From Octadecabacter temperatus (GTDB lineage Bacteria > Pseudomonadota > Alphaproteobacteria > Rhodobacterales > Rhodobacteraceae), in assembly GCF_001187845.1 (NCBI RefSeq), contig NZ_CP012160.1:1364001-1428000 (forward strand): DNA of 64,000 nt, in the 5' to 3' direction. Shown here piece after piece: positions 1 through 8,861 of the stretch (position 1 is the stretch's first letter; every line of letters starts with the position of its first letter). The notes below the pieces were generated by a model, which was not told the DNA's origin, made no database searches, and worked only from the letters and a program-made list of their open reading frames with translations. The position numbers and the translations under genes are program-made.

Positions 1-416
1 TGGGTGACGATCATCACACCCATGAAGCCAATAAGCGCAGAAATAACGCCAATGCGCGTTAGACGTTCACCCAGCATGATGGGGGCTAAAAGAATGACCC
101 AAATCGGTGACGTGAATTCCAAGGCAAACAATTGCGTGAGAGGAATAAGAGGCAGGGCGAAGAACCAGAGGTTTTGCCCTGTGAAATGCGCGACATTGCG
201 AACAACGTGAAGACCGAACTGCTGGCGATTTACTTGGCCTAACGTGCCCGCAGCGTAAGCCACGACCAGCACAATCACGATCCCCGTGAAGCTGCGGAAC
301 ATCATGATTTCGAACGTATCAAGCTCAAGGCTGACAGCGCGGCCAGCGATAGCCATTGCCGTGAACGACACAATCGCGCCGATCATCCAAAGCCCTGCGC
401 GCAAGGTGTCCGTCAT
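1..416 (-). CDS. DMT superfamily (EamA) permease, C-terminus cut by window edge
   Basis: The minus-strand frame opens at an ATG at 416 and stays open to the window edge, giving about 138 residues of a hydrophobic protein. It begins MTDTLRAGLWMIGA and has several membrane-spanning stretches. The segment with FEIMMFRS, RNVAHFTGQN and PIWVILLAPIMLGER has the layout of the first EamA repeat of drug/metabolite transporters. Such proteins are ten-helix inner-membrane exporters or importers of small metabolites; the substrate cannot be read from the sequence. The second repeat lies outside the window. The secreted-protein gene ending at 422 lies just upstream on the same strand, so the two may be co-transcribed. 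Confidence 0.75.
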   Translation of the reverse strand, partial: MTDTLRAGLWMIGAIVSFTAMAIAGRAVSLELDTFEIMMFRSFTGIVIVLVVAYAAGTLGQVNRQQFGLHVVRNVAHFTGQNLWFFALPLIPLTQLFALEFTSPIWVILLAPIMLGERLTRIGVISALIGFMGVMIVT

Positions 417-421
417 CAATG

Positions 422-784
422 TTAACCCTGTAAAAACAGGCAGCAGCCCGTCAAAAGAACGGGTGTTTCGCCGCGTTGTGTAAGGACCCGTGCAGTATAT
501 GGGCCTGTTTCGCAAGCGTTTGGCTCAACGATCAAAATCGCGCTATCGCCACGCCCGATCAGCGTAAACGCACGCGGCCAGTCTGCACCTTCCGCAGGCG
601 TGTCCAGCATGATCGTCATGTTCGACGCGCCGTGATATTCAAATTCGCCTTGGCTGCCGTCTAGGGACATAGACCATTCCGGTTCAACGCCGCCGCAAGT
701 TAGAGGCGTTGGAAGCAATACGGGCTCTTGTGCGTTCGCGATCGATGTGAGGCCGACCAGAAGAAGTGTACTCAATATTCGCAT
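422..784 (-). CDS. small secreted protein, COG3650-like
   Basis: A 120-residue protein with a clear signal peptide (MRILSTLLLVGLTSIANA, predicted cleavage before QEP). The mature part carries CGGVEPEWSMSL near its start and ends VLLTGCCLFLQG. A G-x-EP-x-W motif with a C-terminal L-x-GCC motif is what I remember from the COG3650 family of small alphaproteobacterial exported proteins. Three or four cysteines could form disulfides in the periplasm. No function is known to me. It stands between the YdcF-like gene (23 bases away) and the DMT permease on the same strand. Confidence 0.6.
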   Translation of the reverse strand: MRILSTLLLVGLTSIANAQEPVLLPTPLTCGGVEPEWSMSLDGSQGEFEYHGASNMTIMLDTPAEGADWPRAFTLIGRGDSAILIVEPNACETGPYTARVLTQRGETPVLLTGCCLFLQG

Positions 785-807
785 ACCGATGATCCTAAAC
801 TTTACCG

Positions 808-1476
808 TTAGTGAAGCAACCCAACAGATTTGTGAGGGGATATGGAATAGGCCGCTGCGCGCGCGCCGTTAAACCAAATCGCGATGCTTTCGCGGAACAA
901 AACAGGCCAGCCAATTCTGTTTTCAGGTTGGGTACGCCGCACGTCTTCGGACATGATCAGATGAAACGACATGGTGTTCAGCAGGTCCATCTCCCAACGG
1001 GCCCAATGAAACGACATCCATGAGCGGGGCAGGTGGAATGCTTCTGTCACGAGGATGATGTCCTGTGCATCGCGTGTCAGGTCTAGTGAAAATAGGGCGT
1101 TCTGCAGTGTAGACTGGGCGCGGCCTTCGATGATGGTGTTTTCTTCTGGAACTCCAAGGGACTGAGCGTAGCGTGCCATTTGCCCACCTGCGTTTGGACC
1201 ATCTTCGCGCGCGACGCCACCTGAGAACACGATGGCGGGCGCTAGATCGGCCTCAAAAAGCTGCACGCAGCGATCAACGCGGGCTAGGGCGGCTGCATCA
1301 AGGGTGCCATCCGCGCTCATTCCCGCACCAAGGCAAATGATTACATCCGCCTTTTGGATTTCGCGCACGTCAGGTTCAGGCCATAGGAATGTCCACGCCA
1401 GCATTGCCAGTGTCATCACAATGTAAGCCGCGAAGCCAAGCTTTGCGAACCGTCCGACAAATCGGACGAGACGCAT
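808..1476 (-). CDS. YdcF/SanA family (DUF218) membrane-anchored protein
   Basis: A 222-residue protein with one N-terminal transmembrane segment (about residues 10-32) followed by a DUF218 domain. Family signatures are ADVIICLGAGM, AIVFSGGVAREDG and the IEGRAQSTLQNALFS segment, matching the E-x-S-x-x-T-x-x-N-A pattern of the YdcF/ElyC/SanA family. These proteins are linked to envelope integrity and cell-wall precursor metabolism, but the reaction is unresolved. The start ATG at 1476 shares one base with the guaA stop (TAATG), which argues for translational coupling. An upstream GTG at 1485 is possible but would lie inside guaA. Confidence 0.8.
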   Translation of the reverse strand: MRLVRFVGRFAKLGFAAYIVMTLAMLAWTFLWPEPDVREIQKADVIICLGAGMSADGTLDAAALARVDRCVQLFEADLAPAIVFSGGVAREDGPNAGGQMARYAQSLGVPEENTIIEGRAQSTLQNALFSLDLTRDAQDIILVTEAFHLPRSWMSFHWARWEMDLLNTMSFHLIMSEDVRRTQPENRIGWPVLFRESIAIWFNGARAAAYSISPHKSVGLLH

Positions 1477-3050
1477 TACTCCCACTCAATCGTTCCTGGG
1501 GGTTTGGACGTGATGTCATAGGTGACGCGGTTAATACCTGCGACCTCATTGATGATGCGCGTGGCGGTTTCGCCCAAGAACTCGTGACTAAACGGATAAT
1601 AATCCGCTGTCATACCATCGACAGACGTCACAGCGCGCAGTGCACATGCGAAGTCATAGGTGCGCCCGTCGCCCATCACACCAACGGTGCGGACCGGAAG
1701 GATCGCGACAAAGGCCTGCCAGATATCGTCATACAAACCGTGTTTGCGGATCTGATCGATGTAAACGGCATCGGCTTCACGCAGGATATCCAACTTCTGA
1801 CGGGTGATTTCACCCGGGCAGCGGATCGCAAGACCCGGTCCAGGGAAGGGATGGCGACCGATAAAGCTGGCAGGTAGGCCAAGCTCATGTCCCAACACGC
1901 GCACTTCGTCTTTGAACAGCTCACGCAGCGGTTCGACCAGTTTCAGGCCCATTTTCTCAGGCAAGCCACCAACATTGTGGTGCGACTTGATCGTTACAGA
2001 TGGACCGCCGGAAAATGACACGGATTCGATCACGTCAGGGTAAAGCGTACCTTGCGCGAGGAACTCAGCGCCTTCGATCTCATTCGCGTACTTCTGGAAC
2101 ACGTCGATGAACAAACGACCGATAATCTTGCGTTTGGTTTCGGGGTCAGACTGGCCTTCGAGTTCGCCCAAGAACAGGTCTGCTTCATCCGCGTGAATGA
2201 CGTGCAGATTCATATTGTCGCGGAACATCGCGATCACGTCCAAGCCTTCGTCTTTACGCAACAATCCGTGGTCAACGAATACGCAAGTAAGCTGGTCGCC
2301 AATCGCCTCGTGAAGCAATGCTGCGGTAACGGATGAATCCACACCGCCGGACAATCCACAGATGACCTTCTTGTCGCCAACCTGTTCGCGGATTTTCTCA
2401 ATCGCGATGTCTTTGTAGGCGTCCATCGTCCAGTCGCCGGCAAAACCAGCAAGCTTCACGAAGTTCTCATAGAGCTTCGCACCACGTGGGGTGTGGTGAA
2501 CTTCTGGGTGGAACTGCACACCGTAGAAATTGCGGTTTGTGTCAGCCAGTACGGCGTAAGGCGCGTTGGGGGAGGTTCCGTAAACTTCAAACCCCGGTGC
2601 GATTTTGGATACGTGGTCGCCGTGGCTCATCCAGACTTGCTCATCACCTTCTGTGAACCAACCGTCCAGCAGATCAAGGTCGGCTTTTGGCGTTACCTTA
2701 GCGCGGCCAAATTCAGCGGTGCCACCACCGCCGGAAATCTTGCCGCCTTCAACAAGGCCACCCAATTGCGTCATCATGGTTTGCTGACCGTAGCAAATGC
2801 CGAGAACCGGAATACCCATGCCCCACAGGCTTTCAGGTGCGCGGGGGCTGCCTTCGCGGGTTACCGAATCCGGACCGCCAGACAAGATCACAGCTTTGGG
2901 CGCGATATCGGCCAAAACCGCGTCCGTAACGTTCTGATACGGGTGAATTTCGCAATAGACGTTCTGTTCCCGCAGACGGCGCGCAATCAGCTGCGTTACT
3001 TGGGAACCAAAGTCGATGATAAGCAGGGTGTCGTGTGTGAGATTATCCAT
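1476..3050 (-). CDS. guaA: GMP synthase (glutamine-hydrolysing)
   Basis: A 524-residue full-length GuaA, which converts XMP to GMP using glutamine and ATP in cytosolic purine biosynthesis. The N-terminal class I glutamine amidotransferase domain (about 8-200) has the nucleophile Cys86 in LGICYGQQ and the His181/Glu183 pair in [11 protein letters not shown]. The ATP-pyrophosphatase P-loop SGGVDSS is at 234-240. The C-terminal dimerisation domain ends in KPPGTIEWE, the usual GuaA terminus. The gene leads a short minus-strand run with the YdcF-like gene. I see no purine riboswitch in the 140 bases upstream. Confidence 0.98.
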   Translation of the reverse strand: MDNLTHDTLLIIDFGSQVTQLIARRLREQNVYCEIHPYQNVTDAVLADIAPKAVILSGGPDSVTREGSPRAPESLWGMGIPVLGICYGQQTMMTQLGGLVEGGKISGGGGTAEFGRAKVTPKADLDLLDGWFTEGDEQVWMSHGDHVSKIAPGFEVYGTSPNAPYAVLADTNRNFYGVQFHPEVHHTPRGAKLYENFVKLAGFAGDWTMDAYKDIAIEKIREQVGDKKVICGLSGGVDSSVTAALLHEAIGDQLTCVFVDHGLLRKDEGLDVIAMFRDNMNLHVIHADEADLFLGELEGQSDPETKRKIIGRLFIDVFQKYANEIEGAEFLAQGTLYPDVIESVSFSGGPSVTIKSHHNVGGLPEKMGLKLVEPLRELFKDEVRVLGHELGLPASFIGRHPFPGPGLAIRCPGEITRQKLDILREADAVYIDQIRKHGLYDDIWQAFVAILPVRTVGVMGDGRTYDFACALRAVTSVDGMTADYYPFSHEFLGETATRIINEVAGINRVTYDITSKPPGTIEWE

Positions 3051-3191
3051 GTGGTCTCGTAAAACGCGAAGGCGCGGCGTGCAAGTGCAGCCGAGGGTGT
3101 TCGATGTCGCTTTCGCCCCTTAATGGCCGCTTCTTTTCAAATCAGAGGCGGCTGCGCGGTGTAGCTTGCACATCAACAGGATTCTAATGGG

Positions 3192-4754
3192 GTGAATACG
3201 ATGTCGGACGCAGCACAAAAAGCACCAGCACGACGTGGACGCGGTGGCGGCGGCGCTGCACGACGTGCAGAACGGACAGCTGTAAGCTTTGACACAGCGA
3301 AAACGATTGAACGCAAGATCCCAAACCTCGAAATGCTCTCGGATGAAGCGCTCGATATTATCGAGGCGAATGCTGAAACGGTGCTCGAAGAGATTGGTGT
3401 TGCCTTTGTCGACAATCCCGAAGCGCTGGAACGTTGGAAATCTGTTGGCGCGTCAGTGGATGGTGAAAGGGTTCGCATTCCGAAAGGTTTGGCGCGCAAA
3501 TTATGTGCCACTGCGCCAAGTACGTTTGTTCAGCACGCCCGAAATCCAGAGCGCAATGTCACCATTGGCGGCGACAACTTGGTTCTGGCACCCGTTTACG
3601 GCCCGCCATTCGTGCGAGACAAAGACGGAGGACGCCGCTACGCCACGATCGCTGATTTCGAAAAGTTCGTGAAGCTCGCCTATATGTCCAAATGGCTGCA
3701 CCATTCTGGTGGCACAGTGTGTGAGCCGACAGACGTGCCCGTTAACAAACGCCACCTTGATATGTTGATGGCGCATATGACGCTTTCAGACAAACCGTTC
3801 ATGGGGTCTGTCACAGAGCCTAGCCGCGCGCGCGATAGCATTGAGATGTGTGAGATCTTGTTCGGCAAAGAATTTGTGGCCGACAACACCGTCATGACGT
3901 CCCTGATCAACATCAACTCGCCGTTAACCTTTGACGCAACAATGATGGGCGCGCTTGAGGTTTATGCCTCGCATAATCAGGCCGCGATCATTTCGCCGTT
4001 TATTGTTGGCGGTGCAATGGCACCGGTGTCCGTCATGGGCACATTAACGCAGGTCTTGGCCGAAGTGATGGCGGGCATTGCCTATAGCCAAATCATTCGC
4101 CCCGGAGCGCCAGTTATCTTCGGTACATTTGTGACATCAATTGACATGAATTCAGGTGCACCGACCTTTGGCACACCAGAAGCCGCACATATCACAAACG
4201 GGGCAGGGCAGCTGGCCCGCCGTCTTGGCGTGCCATACCGTTCTGCGGGGTCATTTAATGGCTCCAAGCTACCAGATGCGCAGGCCGCGTATGAAACGTC
4301 CAACAGCCTCAACATGGGATTGCTGTCAGGGGTGAACTTTATGCTGCATGCATGCGGTTGGCTTGAAGGCGGGCTTGTGGCCGACTTTGAAAAGTTCGTT
4401 CTAGATGCCGATCAGCTTGGAACGTTGCACCACATGGCCAAAGGCGTCGAAATTGATGAAAACGCCCAAGCGATGGATGCTATTCGCGAAGTTGGCCCAG
4501 GGGGACATTACCTCGGGTGTGCGCACACGCAGGCTAACTTTAAAACGGCATTTTGGCGCTCCGATGTCTTTGATTACAAGCCTTTCGAGACATGGGAAGA
4601 GGAAGGCGCGCGCGACAGCCAAACACTTGCCGCGACACGTGTCGATACCCTTCTCGGGACATATGTTGCACCTCCGCTAGACCCTGAAATCCGCGCAAAG
4701 CTTGAAGCCTATGTTGCGCAGAAAAAGGCGTCTGAACCAGACAGCTTTATGTAG
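3192..4754 (+). CDS. MttB-family (trimethylamine methyltransferase-like) protein, no pyrrolysine
   Basis: A 520-residue member of the MttB superfamily, whose members transfer a methyl group from quaternary or tertiary amines to a corrinoid protein. The body from about residue 40 to 510 shows the family core, for example LEEIGVAFVDNPEAL, TFVQHARNPERNVTIG and GPGGHYLGCAHTQ. The frame is continuous with no in-frame TAG, so it is a non-pyrrolysine member, a group that includes glycine betaine demethylases. No corrinoid protein or methyl-acceptor gene is adjacent, so the substrate is unknown. The N-terminus (residues 9-29) is rich in Arg, Gly and Ala. Start is GTG 3192 or ATG 3201; the GGGGTG just upstream could serve as ribosome site for the ATG. 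Confidence 0.85.
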   Translation: MNTMSDAAQKAPARRGRGGGGAARRAERTAVSFDTAKTIERKIPNLEMLSDEALDIIEANAETVLEEIGVAFVDNPEALERWKSVGASVDGERVRIPKGLARKLCATAPSTFVQHARNPERNVTIGGDNLVLAPVYGPPFVRDKDGGRRYATIADFEKFVKLAYMSKWLHHSGGTVCEPTDVPVNKRHLDMLMAHMTLSDKPFMGSVTEPSRARDSIEMCEILFGKEFVADNTVMTSLININSPLTFDATMMGALEVYASHNQAAIISPFIVGGAMAPVSVMGTLTQVLAEVMAGIAYSQIIRPGAPVIFGTFVTSIDMNSGAPTFGTPEAAHITNGAGQLARRLGVPYRSAGSFNGSKLPDAQAAYETSNSLNMGLLSGVNFMLHACGWLEGGLVADFEKFVLDADQLGTLHHMAKGVEIDENAQAMDAIREVGPGGHYLGCAHTQANFKTAFWRSDVFDYKPFETWEEEGARDSQTLAATRVDTLLGTYVAPPLDPEIRAKLEAYVAQKKASEPDSFM

Positions 4755-4788
4755 ACGCCCCAATCGTTATGTCGTCGTTCGCTTGGCG

Positions 4789-5115
4789 TCAGTGATCCAG
4801 TAGTTCGCGACTTTCGCGTGCGATCTTGGATGCTTGTGAGGCTTTCAAAATGCGTGCCTCGCTCATCAGCGCGACGAGGGCTTCGACGTGTCTGGCGGCC
4901 GAGTATTCAGCACGTTTGTTTTGGCGCTGTAGATCCAGCTCAACCTCAAGGTCCATCAGCTTGATTATGGCCTGTGATGGGCCGGGAACGGCTTCCGTTT
5001 TTAGCAGGCGTCGAAGGTGTATCACGCGTTTGTAATCGGCAAGTCCATGGCGGGCTGTACGTACCAAAAGCGTCGGGCGTTTGAGCCGCGAAATCATTGT
5101 CAAAGCATCTTCCAT
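4789..5115 (-). CDS. DUF6477 family protein
   Basis: A 108-residue, mostly helical, Arg/Lys/Leu-rich protein without signal or membrane segment. The patterns LKRPTLLVRTARHGLADY and HLRRLLKTEAVPGPSQAI resemble DUF6477, a small family that I know only from Rhodobacterales. The start ATG at 5115 is preceded by GGGAGA at a good distance. It is transcribed divergently from the DUF6456 helix-turn-helix gene across a 217-base intergenic region. The function is unknown; a structural or nucleic-acid-associated role would be guesswork. Confidence 0.65.
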   Translation of the reverse strand: MEDALTMISRLKRPTLLVRTARHGLADYKRVIHLRRLLKTEAVPGPSQAIIKLMDLEVELDLQRQNKRAEYSAARHVEALVALMSEARILKASQASKIARESRELLDH

Positions 5116-5332
5116 ATTGAGTCTCCCTCATTCAACTCCAGCCAACCTGACACAACTTAAGGGGGTGTTGCGTGTGCATAAGTCGCAGCGTTCGGTGCGT
5201 TTACAATTGGTTACCAAATAGAAACAATCATGGACCCCTGTAGACAAAATTAACTATTCGGAAACAATTAACGGCAACGTTTGAACTGCCTCTAGGTCTA
5301 AAGAACCGACAGGCAGGGTATTGGGGACAGGA
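5116..5332. promoter_or_regulatory. divergent intergenic region DUF6477/DUF6456
   Basis: This gap serves two divergent genes. It is more AT-rich than its surroundings. It contains two GAAACAAT boxes (5221-5228 and 5261-5268) and a perfect direct repeat AATTAAC at 5248-5254 and 5266-5272, spaced 18 bases start to start. The first copy reads TTAACTAT, one base from the CtrA half-site TTAACCAT used in Rhodobacterales. No consensus promoter could be fixed by eye. Confidence 0.4.
5248..5272. repeat. direct repeat AATTAAC x2, candidate operator
   Basis: Two identical AATTAAC heptamers at 5248-5254 and 5266-5272 lie about 60 to 85 bases upstream of the DUF6456 ATG. A spacing close to two helical turns would suit a dimeric or cooperative DNA-binding protein. 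Candidates are CtrA (TTAAC half-sites) or the HTH protein itself by autoregulation. This is inference from pattern and position. Confidence 0.35.
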
Positions 5333-6376
5333 ATGACTGAAGCGAAAACCGCCGTGCGCGCGGTGCCTTCTTGGGTGCCTAATGAGGTGCGAAATTACGT
5401 TTTTCATACTGAGATGGGACAACCCATTCGGGTGCTGGCGCGATCGCAATCTTGCCATGCTTCAACGATCATGCGCCAGATCCGTAAGGTGGAAACGCGC
5501 CGCGATGACCCGCTGGTGGACCGTGCAATCAAGGCCTTGGCCGAAGAGAATTCAAGCAAACCGGTGCCAAATGGTTTGGAGATGATGCAGGCCCTTCGCA
5601 ACCTTGCAAAACCCAATGCAATGTTGGCGATTGCGCTAGGGATGGACCAAGGCGTGATCATCCATGACACAGCCAAGGGCGACCCTGATCACGGCAGCAA
5701 ACTACCATCGGAAACAGCGATGACTTTGGCGTTACGTGGTTGGATTGAAGGTGGCCAAACGATCGGGCGGGTCTTGCGGTATCGCATCACGCCCGCTGGC
5801 CGCGTGGCGTTGCGTGAATTGACCGCCGAAACAGAAAACCGCGCGCGTGCTATGGCGGAGGCGCCGGCCTCGTTTGAGGGCGCACCTACGGGGACCGGTA
5901 CGTGGCTGGGGGATCGCGATGACAAGCCAGGCATGGTGCGTCAGCCGTCATTAGAAAGCCCTGTGCAAGCGCTTGCGCGACGCAAAGACCGTGACGGTCA
6001 ACCTTTTTTAAACCGCGTGATGGTGCGTGCGGCGGAACGTTTACGCGAAGATTACGAACTCGCTCTCGTGAGCCAAAACCGTGAGAAACGCACCACTTTG
6101 GATTGGCGTGATATTTTGCATTCGATTGAAACGTATCAACCGGTCGACACCAAAGGGGACAATGCAGTCGGGCAAATGCAGGCCGCGTTGGTCTATCTTG
6201 GGCCTGGGTTGTCCGAGGTCGCGTTGCGCTGTTGTTGTTTGTTGGAAGGCTTAGAGACAACTGAGAAGCATTTAGGTTGGGCTGCGCGGTCTTGCAAAAT
6301 CGTGTTGCGCATCGCCCTCCAGCGCCTTGTCCTGCACTATGAAGCGCGTGGAGAGTTGGGCCCTCGTATCGGCTGA
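5333..6376 (+). CDS. DUF6456 domain protein with N-terminal helix-turn-helix
   Basis: A 347-residue protein. Residues about 28-70 (VLARSQSCHASTIMRQIRKVETRRDDPLVDRAI region) look like a helix-turn-helix. The C-terminal part (about 190-330, with RVMVRAAERLREDYELAL and LDWRDIL) matches my memory of DUF6456, an alphaproteobacterial domain of unknown function. A winged-helix-like segment with LRYRITPAGRVALRELT lies between them. ATG 5333 is chosen because GGGGACAGGA sits directly upstream; an in-frame TTG at 5321 is less likely. It is probably a cytosolic transcription factor, divergent from the DUF6477 gene; its targets are unknown. Confidence 0.65.
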   Translation: MTEAKTAVRAVPSWVPNEVRNYVFHTEMGQPIRVLARSQSCHASTIMRQIRKVETRRDDPLVDRAIKALAEENSSKPVPNGLEMMQALRNLAKPNAMLAIALGMDQGVIIHDTAKGDPDHGSKLPSETAMTLALRGWIEGGQTIGRVLRYRITPAGRVALRELTAETENRARAMAEAPASFEGAPTGTGTWLGDRDDKPGMVRQPSLESPVQALARRKDRDGQPFLNRVMVRAAERLREDYELALVSQNREKRTTLDWRDILHSIETYQPVDTKGDNAVGQMQAALVYLGPGLSEVALRCCCLLEGLETTEKHLGWAARSCKIVLRIALQRLVLHYEARGELGPRIG

Positions 6377-6490
6377 TTGCCGACCCAAGTACGCTGAGCC
6401 ATGCACCCTATGCATTTCCGCAAATCGTGCAACCAAGGCACTTGGATCATCAGGCTTTTTTCCTTAAGTTACAGCTAAGAGGAGAAGCTA

Positions 6491-7447
6491 ATGTCCACGC
6501 GCGATCTTAAGATTCCGGCCCAGCGTCACCCTGAAAAGCAGCGTCGGCCTGATAGCCCGCAGCCGAAAAAACCGGACTGGATCCGCGTAAAAGCGCCTGT
6601 GTCTGAGGGCTACATGGAAACGCGCGACATCATGCGCGAGCATAATCTGACCACAGTTTGCGAAGAAGCCGGTTGTCCAAACGTTGGCGAATGCTGGTCG
6701 CAAGGCCACGCGACGATGATGATTATGGGCGAGGTCTGCACGCGGGCTTGTACGTTCTGCAACATCGCGACGGGTAAGCCGCCCGAGGATTTGGATGTTT
6801 TTGAACCGGGCCGTGTGGCGGATGCCGTGAAAAAGCTGGGTTTGAACCACGTGGTGATCACATCCGTGGATCGCGATGATGTTGAAGATGGCGGGGCTGA
6901 ACATTTCGCCCAAACAATCCGCGCCATTCGCAAGCAGTCCCCAAGCACAACAATTGAAATCCTGACGCCTGACTTTATTCGCTGTGACCCCAGTGTGTTA
7001 GAGGTCGTTGTTGAAGCACGTCCTGATGTGTTCAACCACAACCTTGAAACCGTTCCGGGCCTGTACCCAGAGGTACGCCCGGGCGCGCGCTATTTCCACA
7101 GCTTGCGTCTATTGCAGCGTGTGAAGGAACTTGACCCGACAATGTTCACCAAGTCCGGCATCATGGTTGGCCTTGGCGAAGATAAGCAGGGTGTGACGCA
7201 GGTCATGGAAGACATGCGCGCCGCGGACATCGATTTTCTGACGATTGGCCAATACCTTCAACCAACGCCGAAGCACCATAAAGTGGATCGTTTTGTGACG
7301 CCGGATGAGTTTGCATCCTATGAAAAAACGGCCTTCAACAAAGGCTTTCTAATGGTGTCGTCAACGCCTTTGACGCGATCCAGCTATCATGCAGGCGATG
7401 ATTTCGCGAAACTGCGGGCCGCACGGATGGAAAAATTTGGCGCGTGA
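6491..7447 (+). CDS. lipA: lipoyl synthase
   Basis: A 318-residue radical-SAM enzyme that inserts two sulfurs into protein-bound octanoyl groups to make the lipoyl cofactor of 2-oxoacid dehydrogenases and the glycine cleavage system. The auxiliary 4Fe-4S cluster cysteines are Cys57, Cys62 and Cys68 ([14 protein letters not shown]). The radical-SAM motif is Cys83-x3-Cys87-x2-Cys90 ([13 protein letters not shown]). The length is normal. A strong AGGAG lies 8 to 12 bases before ATG 6491. The stop overlaps the start of the next gene (TGATG). lipB is not in the window. Confidence 0.98.
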   Translation: MSTRDLKIPAQRHPEKQRRPDSPQPKKPDWIRVKAPVSEGYMETRDIMREHNLTTVCEEAGCPNVGECWSQGHATMMIMGEVCTRACTFCNIATGKPPEDLDVFEPGRVADAVKKLGLNHVVITSVDRDDVEDGGAEHFAQTIRAIRKQSPSTTIEILTPDFIRCDPSVLEVVVEARPDVFNHNLETVPGLYPEVRPGARYFHSLRLLQRVKELDPTMFTKSGIMVGLGEDKQGVTQVMEDMRAADIDFLTIGQYLQPTPKHHKVDRFVTPDEFASYEKTAFNKGFLMVSSTPLTRSSYHAGDDFAKLRAARMEKFGA

Positions 7448-7983
7448 TGCGGGCGTTCTTATTTGGCGCGTTGGCGACACTGCCTATTGGTGTCGCGGCG
7501 GATGTAAGTGAGGTTGCGCAGCAACAAATCATTGATGAAGCTCAGGAATTCAGTGCAGCGTTACTTTCTGGTGATGGCATAGAACATTCAATTTCGCGAA
7601 CCTTTGAACCGTATGCGGAAACGGCTGCTCGGCAATTGAACTTGCCCTCAACGCAAGACCTTTATGACGCGATGCGGCTTGGATATGCGCAGTCGAAAGA
7701 ACTTGTCGAGGTTGTCGAACACAATGTTCAGGCCGACGGTGCAGTTTTTGGCGAAAATGGGCCGTTGAAATGGGGCATTGTCCCGTTCACAAGCCAAATT
7801 AAGTACCTCGAAACGGCTGAAATACTTCCTCGAGAATGCAATTCCTATTTGGTGTTCGGGTTTGGCGGCGAATGGTTCGTCCAAACGAGAGATGCGTTTT
7901 CCGACCAGATCCTACAAGCAACGATGCCGGGATTTACCTTTTTGAATGAGCCAAGCCCTCCATGCAGCGCACCGGCTTCCTAA
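7447..7983 (+). CDS. unknown periplasmic protein overlapping lipA
   Basis: A 178-residue protein whose ATG at 7447 shares one base with the lipA stop, suggesting translational coupling. Residues 1-18 ([18 protein letters not shown]) form a signal peptide. The mature protein is acidic, with two cysteines near the C-terminal half (ECNSYLVFGFGGEWFVQTRD and PPCSAPAS). I do not recognise a family. Its stop (TAA 7981-7983) overlaps the stop of the convergent cytochrome gene (TAG on the minus strand, 7982-7980), so the two transcripts must run into each other. No terminator is visible at the junction. Confidence 0.6.
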   Translation: MRAFLFGALATLPIGVAADVSEVAQQQIIDEAQEFSAALLSGDGIEHSISRTFEPYAETAARQLNLPSTQDLYDAMRLGYAQSKELVEVVEHNVQADGAVFGENGPLKWGIVPFTSQIKYLETAEILPRECNSYLVFGFGGEWFVQTRDAFSDQILQATMPGFTFLNEPSPPCSAPAS

Positions 7984-8861
7984 TCTAGTGCGACAAGATA
8001 GGCCGCAATCGCGGCGCGGTCGCTTTCTGGTAATTTCGACATGTTTTCAACCACATCAACCATTTCACCGCCTACGGTATCGAAGTCAGGTGTAAACCCG
8101 CTGTCGAAATAGATCACAATGTCTTGCGCAGACCATCCCAGATCATCGGGGTGAATTGATGGGATCGTACCCTCGCCAGATGGGTTCGGCGCGCCGCGAA
8201 GCCATTGGTCCGTCTTTAGACCACCAAGGGGATTGCGCGGGGTATGGCATTCAGCGCAGTGGCCAAGGGCTTCGACCAGATAGCGGCCACGTTTGATTTC
8301 CGGTGTTTGCACATCCGTCACGACCCAATCATCGTTTGCAAAAAGGAATTTCCAGCCGCCAAGTGAGCGGCGGATGTTGAATGGAAAGCCAACGTCATGA
8401 TCCCGCGATGGGGTGGCATCGGCGGGCAGGGTGCGCAGGTGGGCGATGATATCGACAGCGTCCTGTGCCGTCATTTTTGAGTAGGTCGTGTAGGGGAAGG
8501 CTGGGTAGTAATGCGCGCCATCTGGTGACACACCAGCCATCATCGCATTAGCTATTTCATAGACCGACCAACCGCCAATTCCGTGGTCGGAATCAGGAGA
8601 AATGTTCGGCGCATAGAACGTGCCAAAGTCACTAACAAAAGCGTTTCCACCGGCAAGTGCTTCGGAACCTTCCGCGCTGTGGCAAGACCCACATCCAGCA
8701 GCAGCGAAGGCAACTTCACCACGTGCTGCATCGCCGGCAAGCAAGCTGTCGGTTGAAGGATCAATCAAAAACTCCGGATCAAGGTTTTGGGGCGCAGTCA
8801 CGTAAAACGCAACTGCAGCCCCAACAACGCCGACCCCGAGTGCAAGCCAGCGTTTACGCAT
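7980..8861 (-). CDS. diheme c-type cytochrome
   Basis: A 293-residue membrane-anchored or exported cytochrome with two haem-binding motifs, Cys57-x-x-Cys60-His61 (CGSCH) and Cys202-x-x-Cys205-His206 (CAECHTPRN). An N-terminal hydrophobic segment (about 5-22) is an anchor or signal. The two-domain layout resembles the diheme cytochrome subunits of periplasmic alcohol, aldehyde or gluconate dehydrogenases. No dehydrogenase gene is nearby, so its electron donor is unknown. The start at 8861 was chosen because it overlaps the cytochrome c' stop by one base (TGATG); an upstream ATG at 8900 would extend into that gene. Confidence 0.85.
   Translation of the reverse strand: MRKRWLALGVGVVGAAVAFYVTAPQNLDPEFLIDPSTDSLLAGDAARGEVAFAAAGCGSCHSAEGSEALAGGNAFVSDFGTFYAPNISPDSDHGIGGWSVYEIANAMMAGVSPDGAHYYPAFPYTTYSKMTAQDAVDIIAHLRTLPADATPSRDHDVGFPFNIRRSLGGWKFLFANDDWVVTDVQTPEIKRGRYLVEALGHCAECHTPRNPLGGLKTDQWLRGAPNPSGEGTIPSIHPDDLGWSAQDIVIYFDSGFTPDFDTVGGEMVDVVENMSKLPESDRAAIAAYLVALD

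Noticed and set aside
3051..3191. Purine riboswitch upstream of guaA or of the MttB-like gene
   Set aside because: No three-way junction with the conserved loop sequences could be assembled; only small GC-rich stems are present.
3192..4754. Pyrrolysine-containing trimethylamine methyltransferase
   Set aside because: The frame has no internal TAG, and no pyl genes are in the window.
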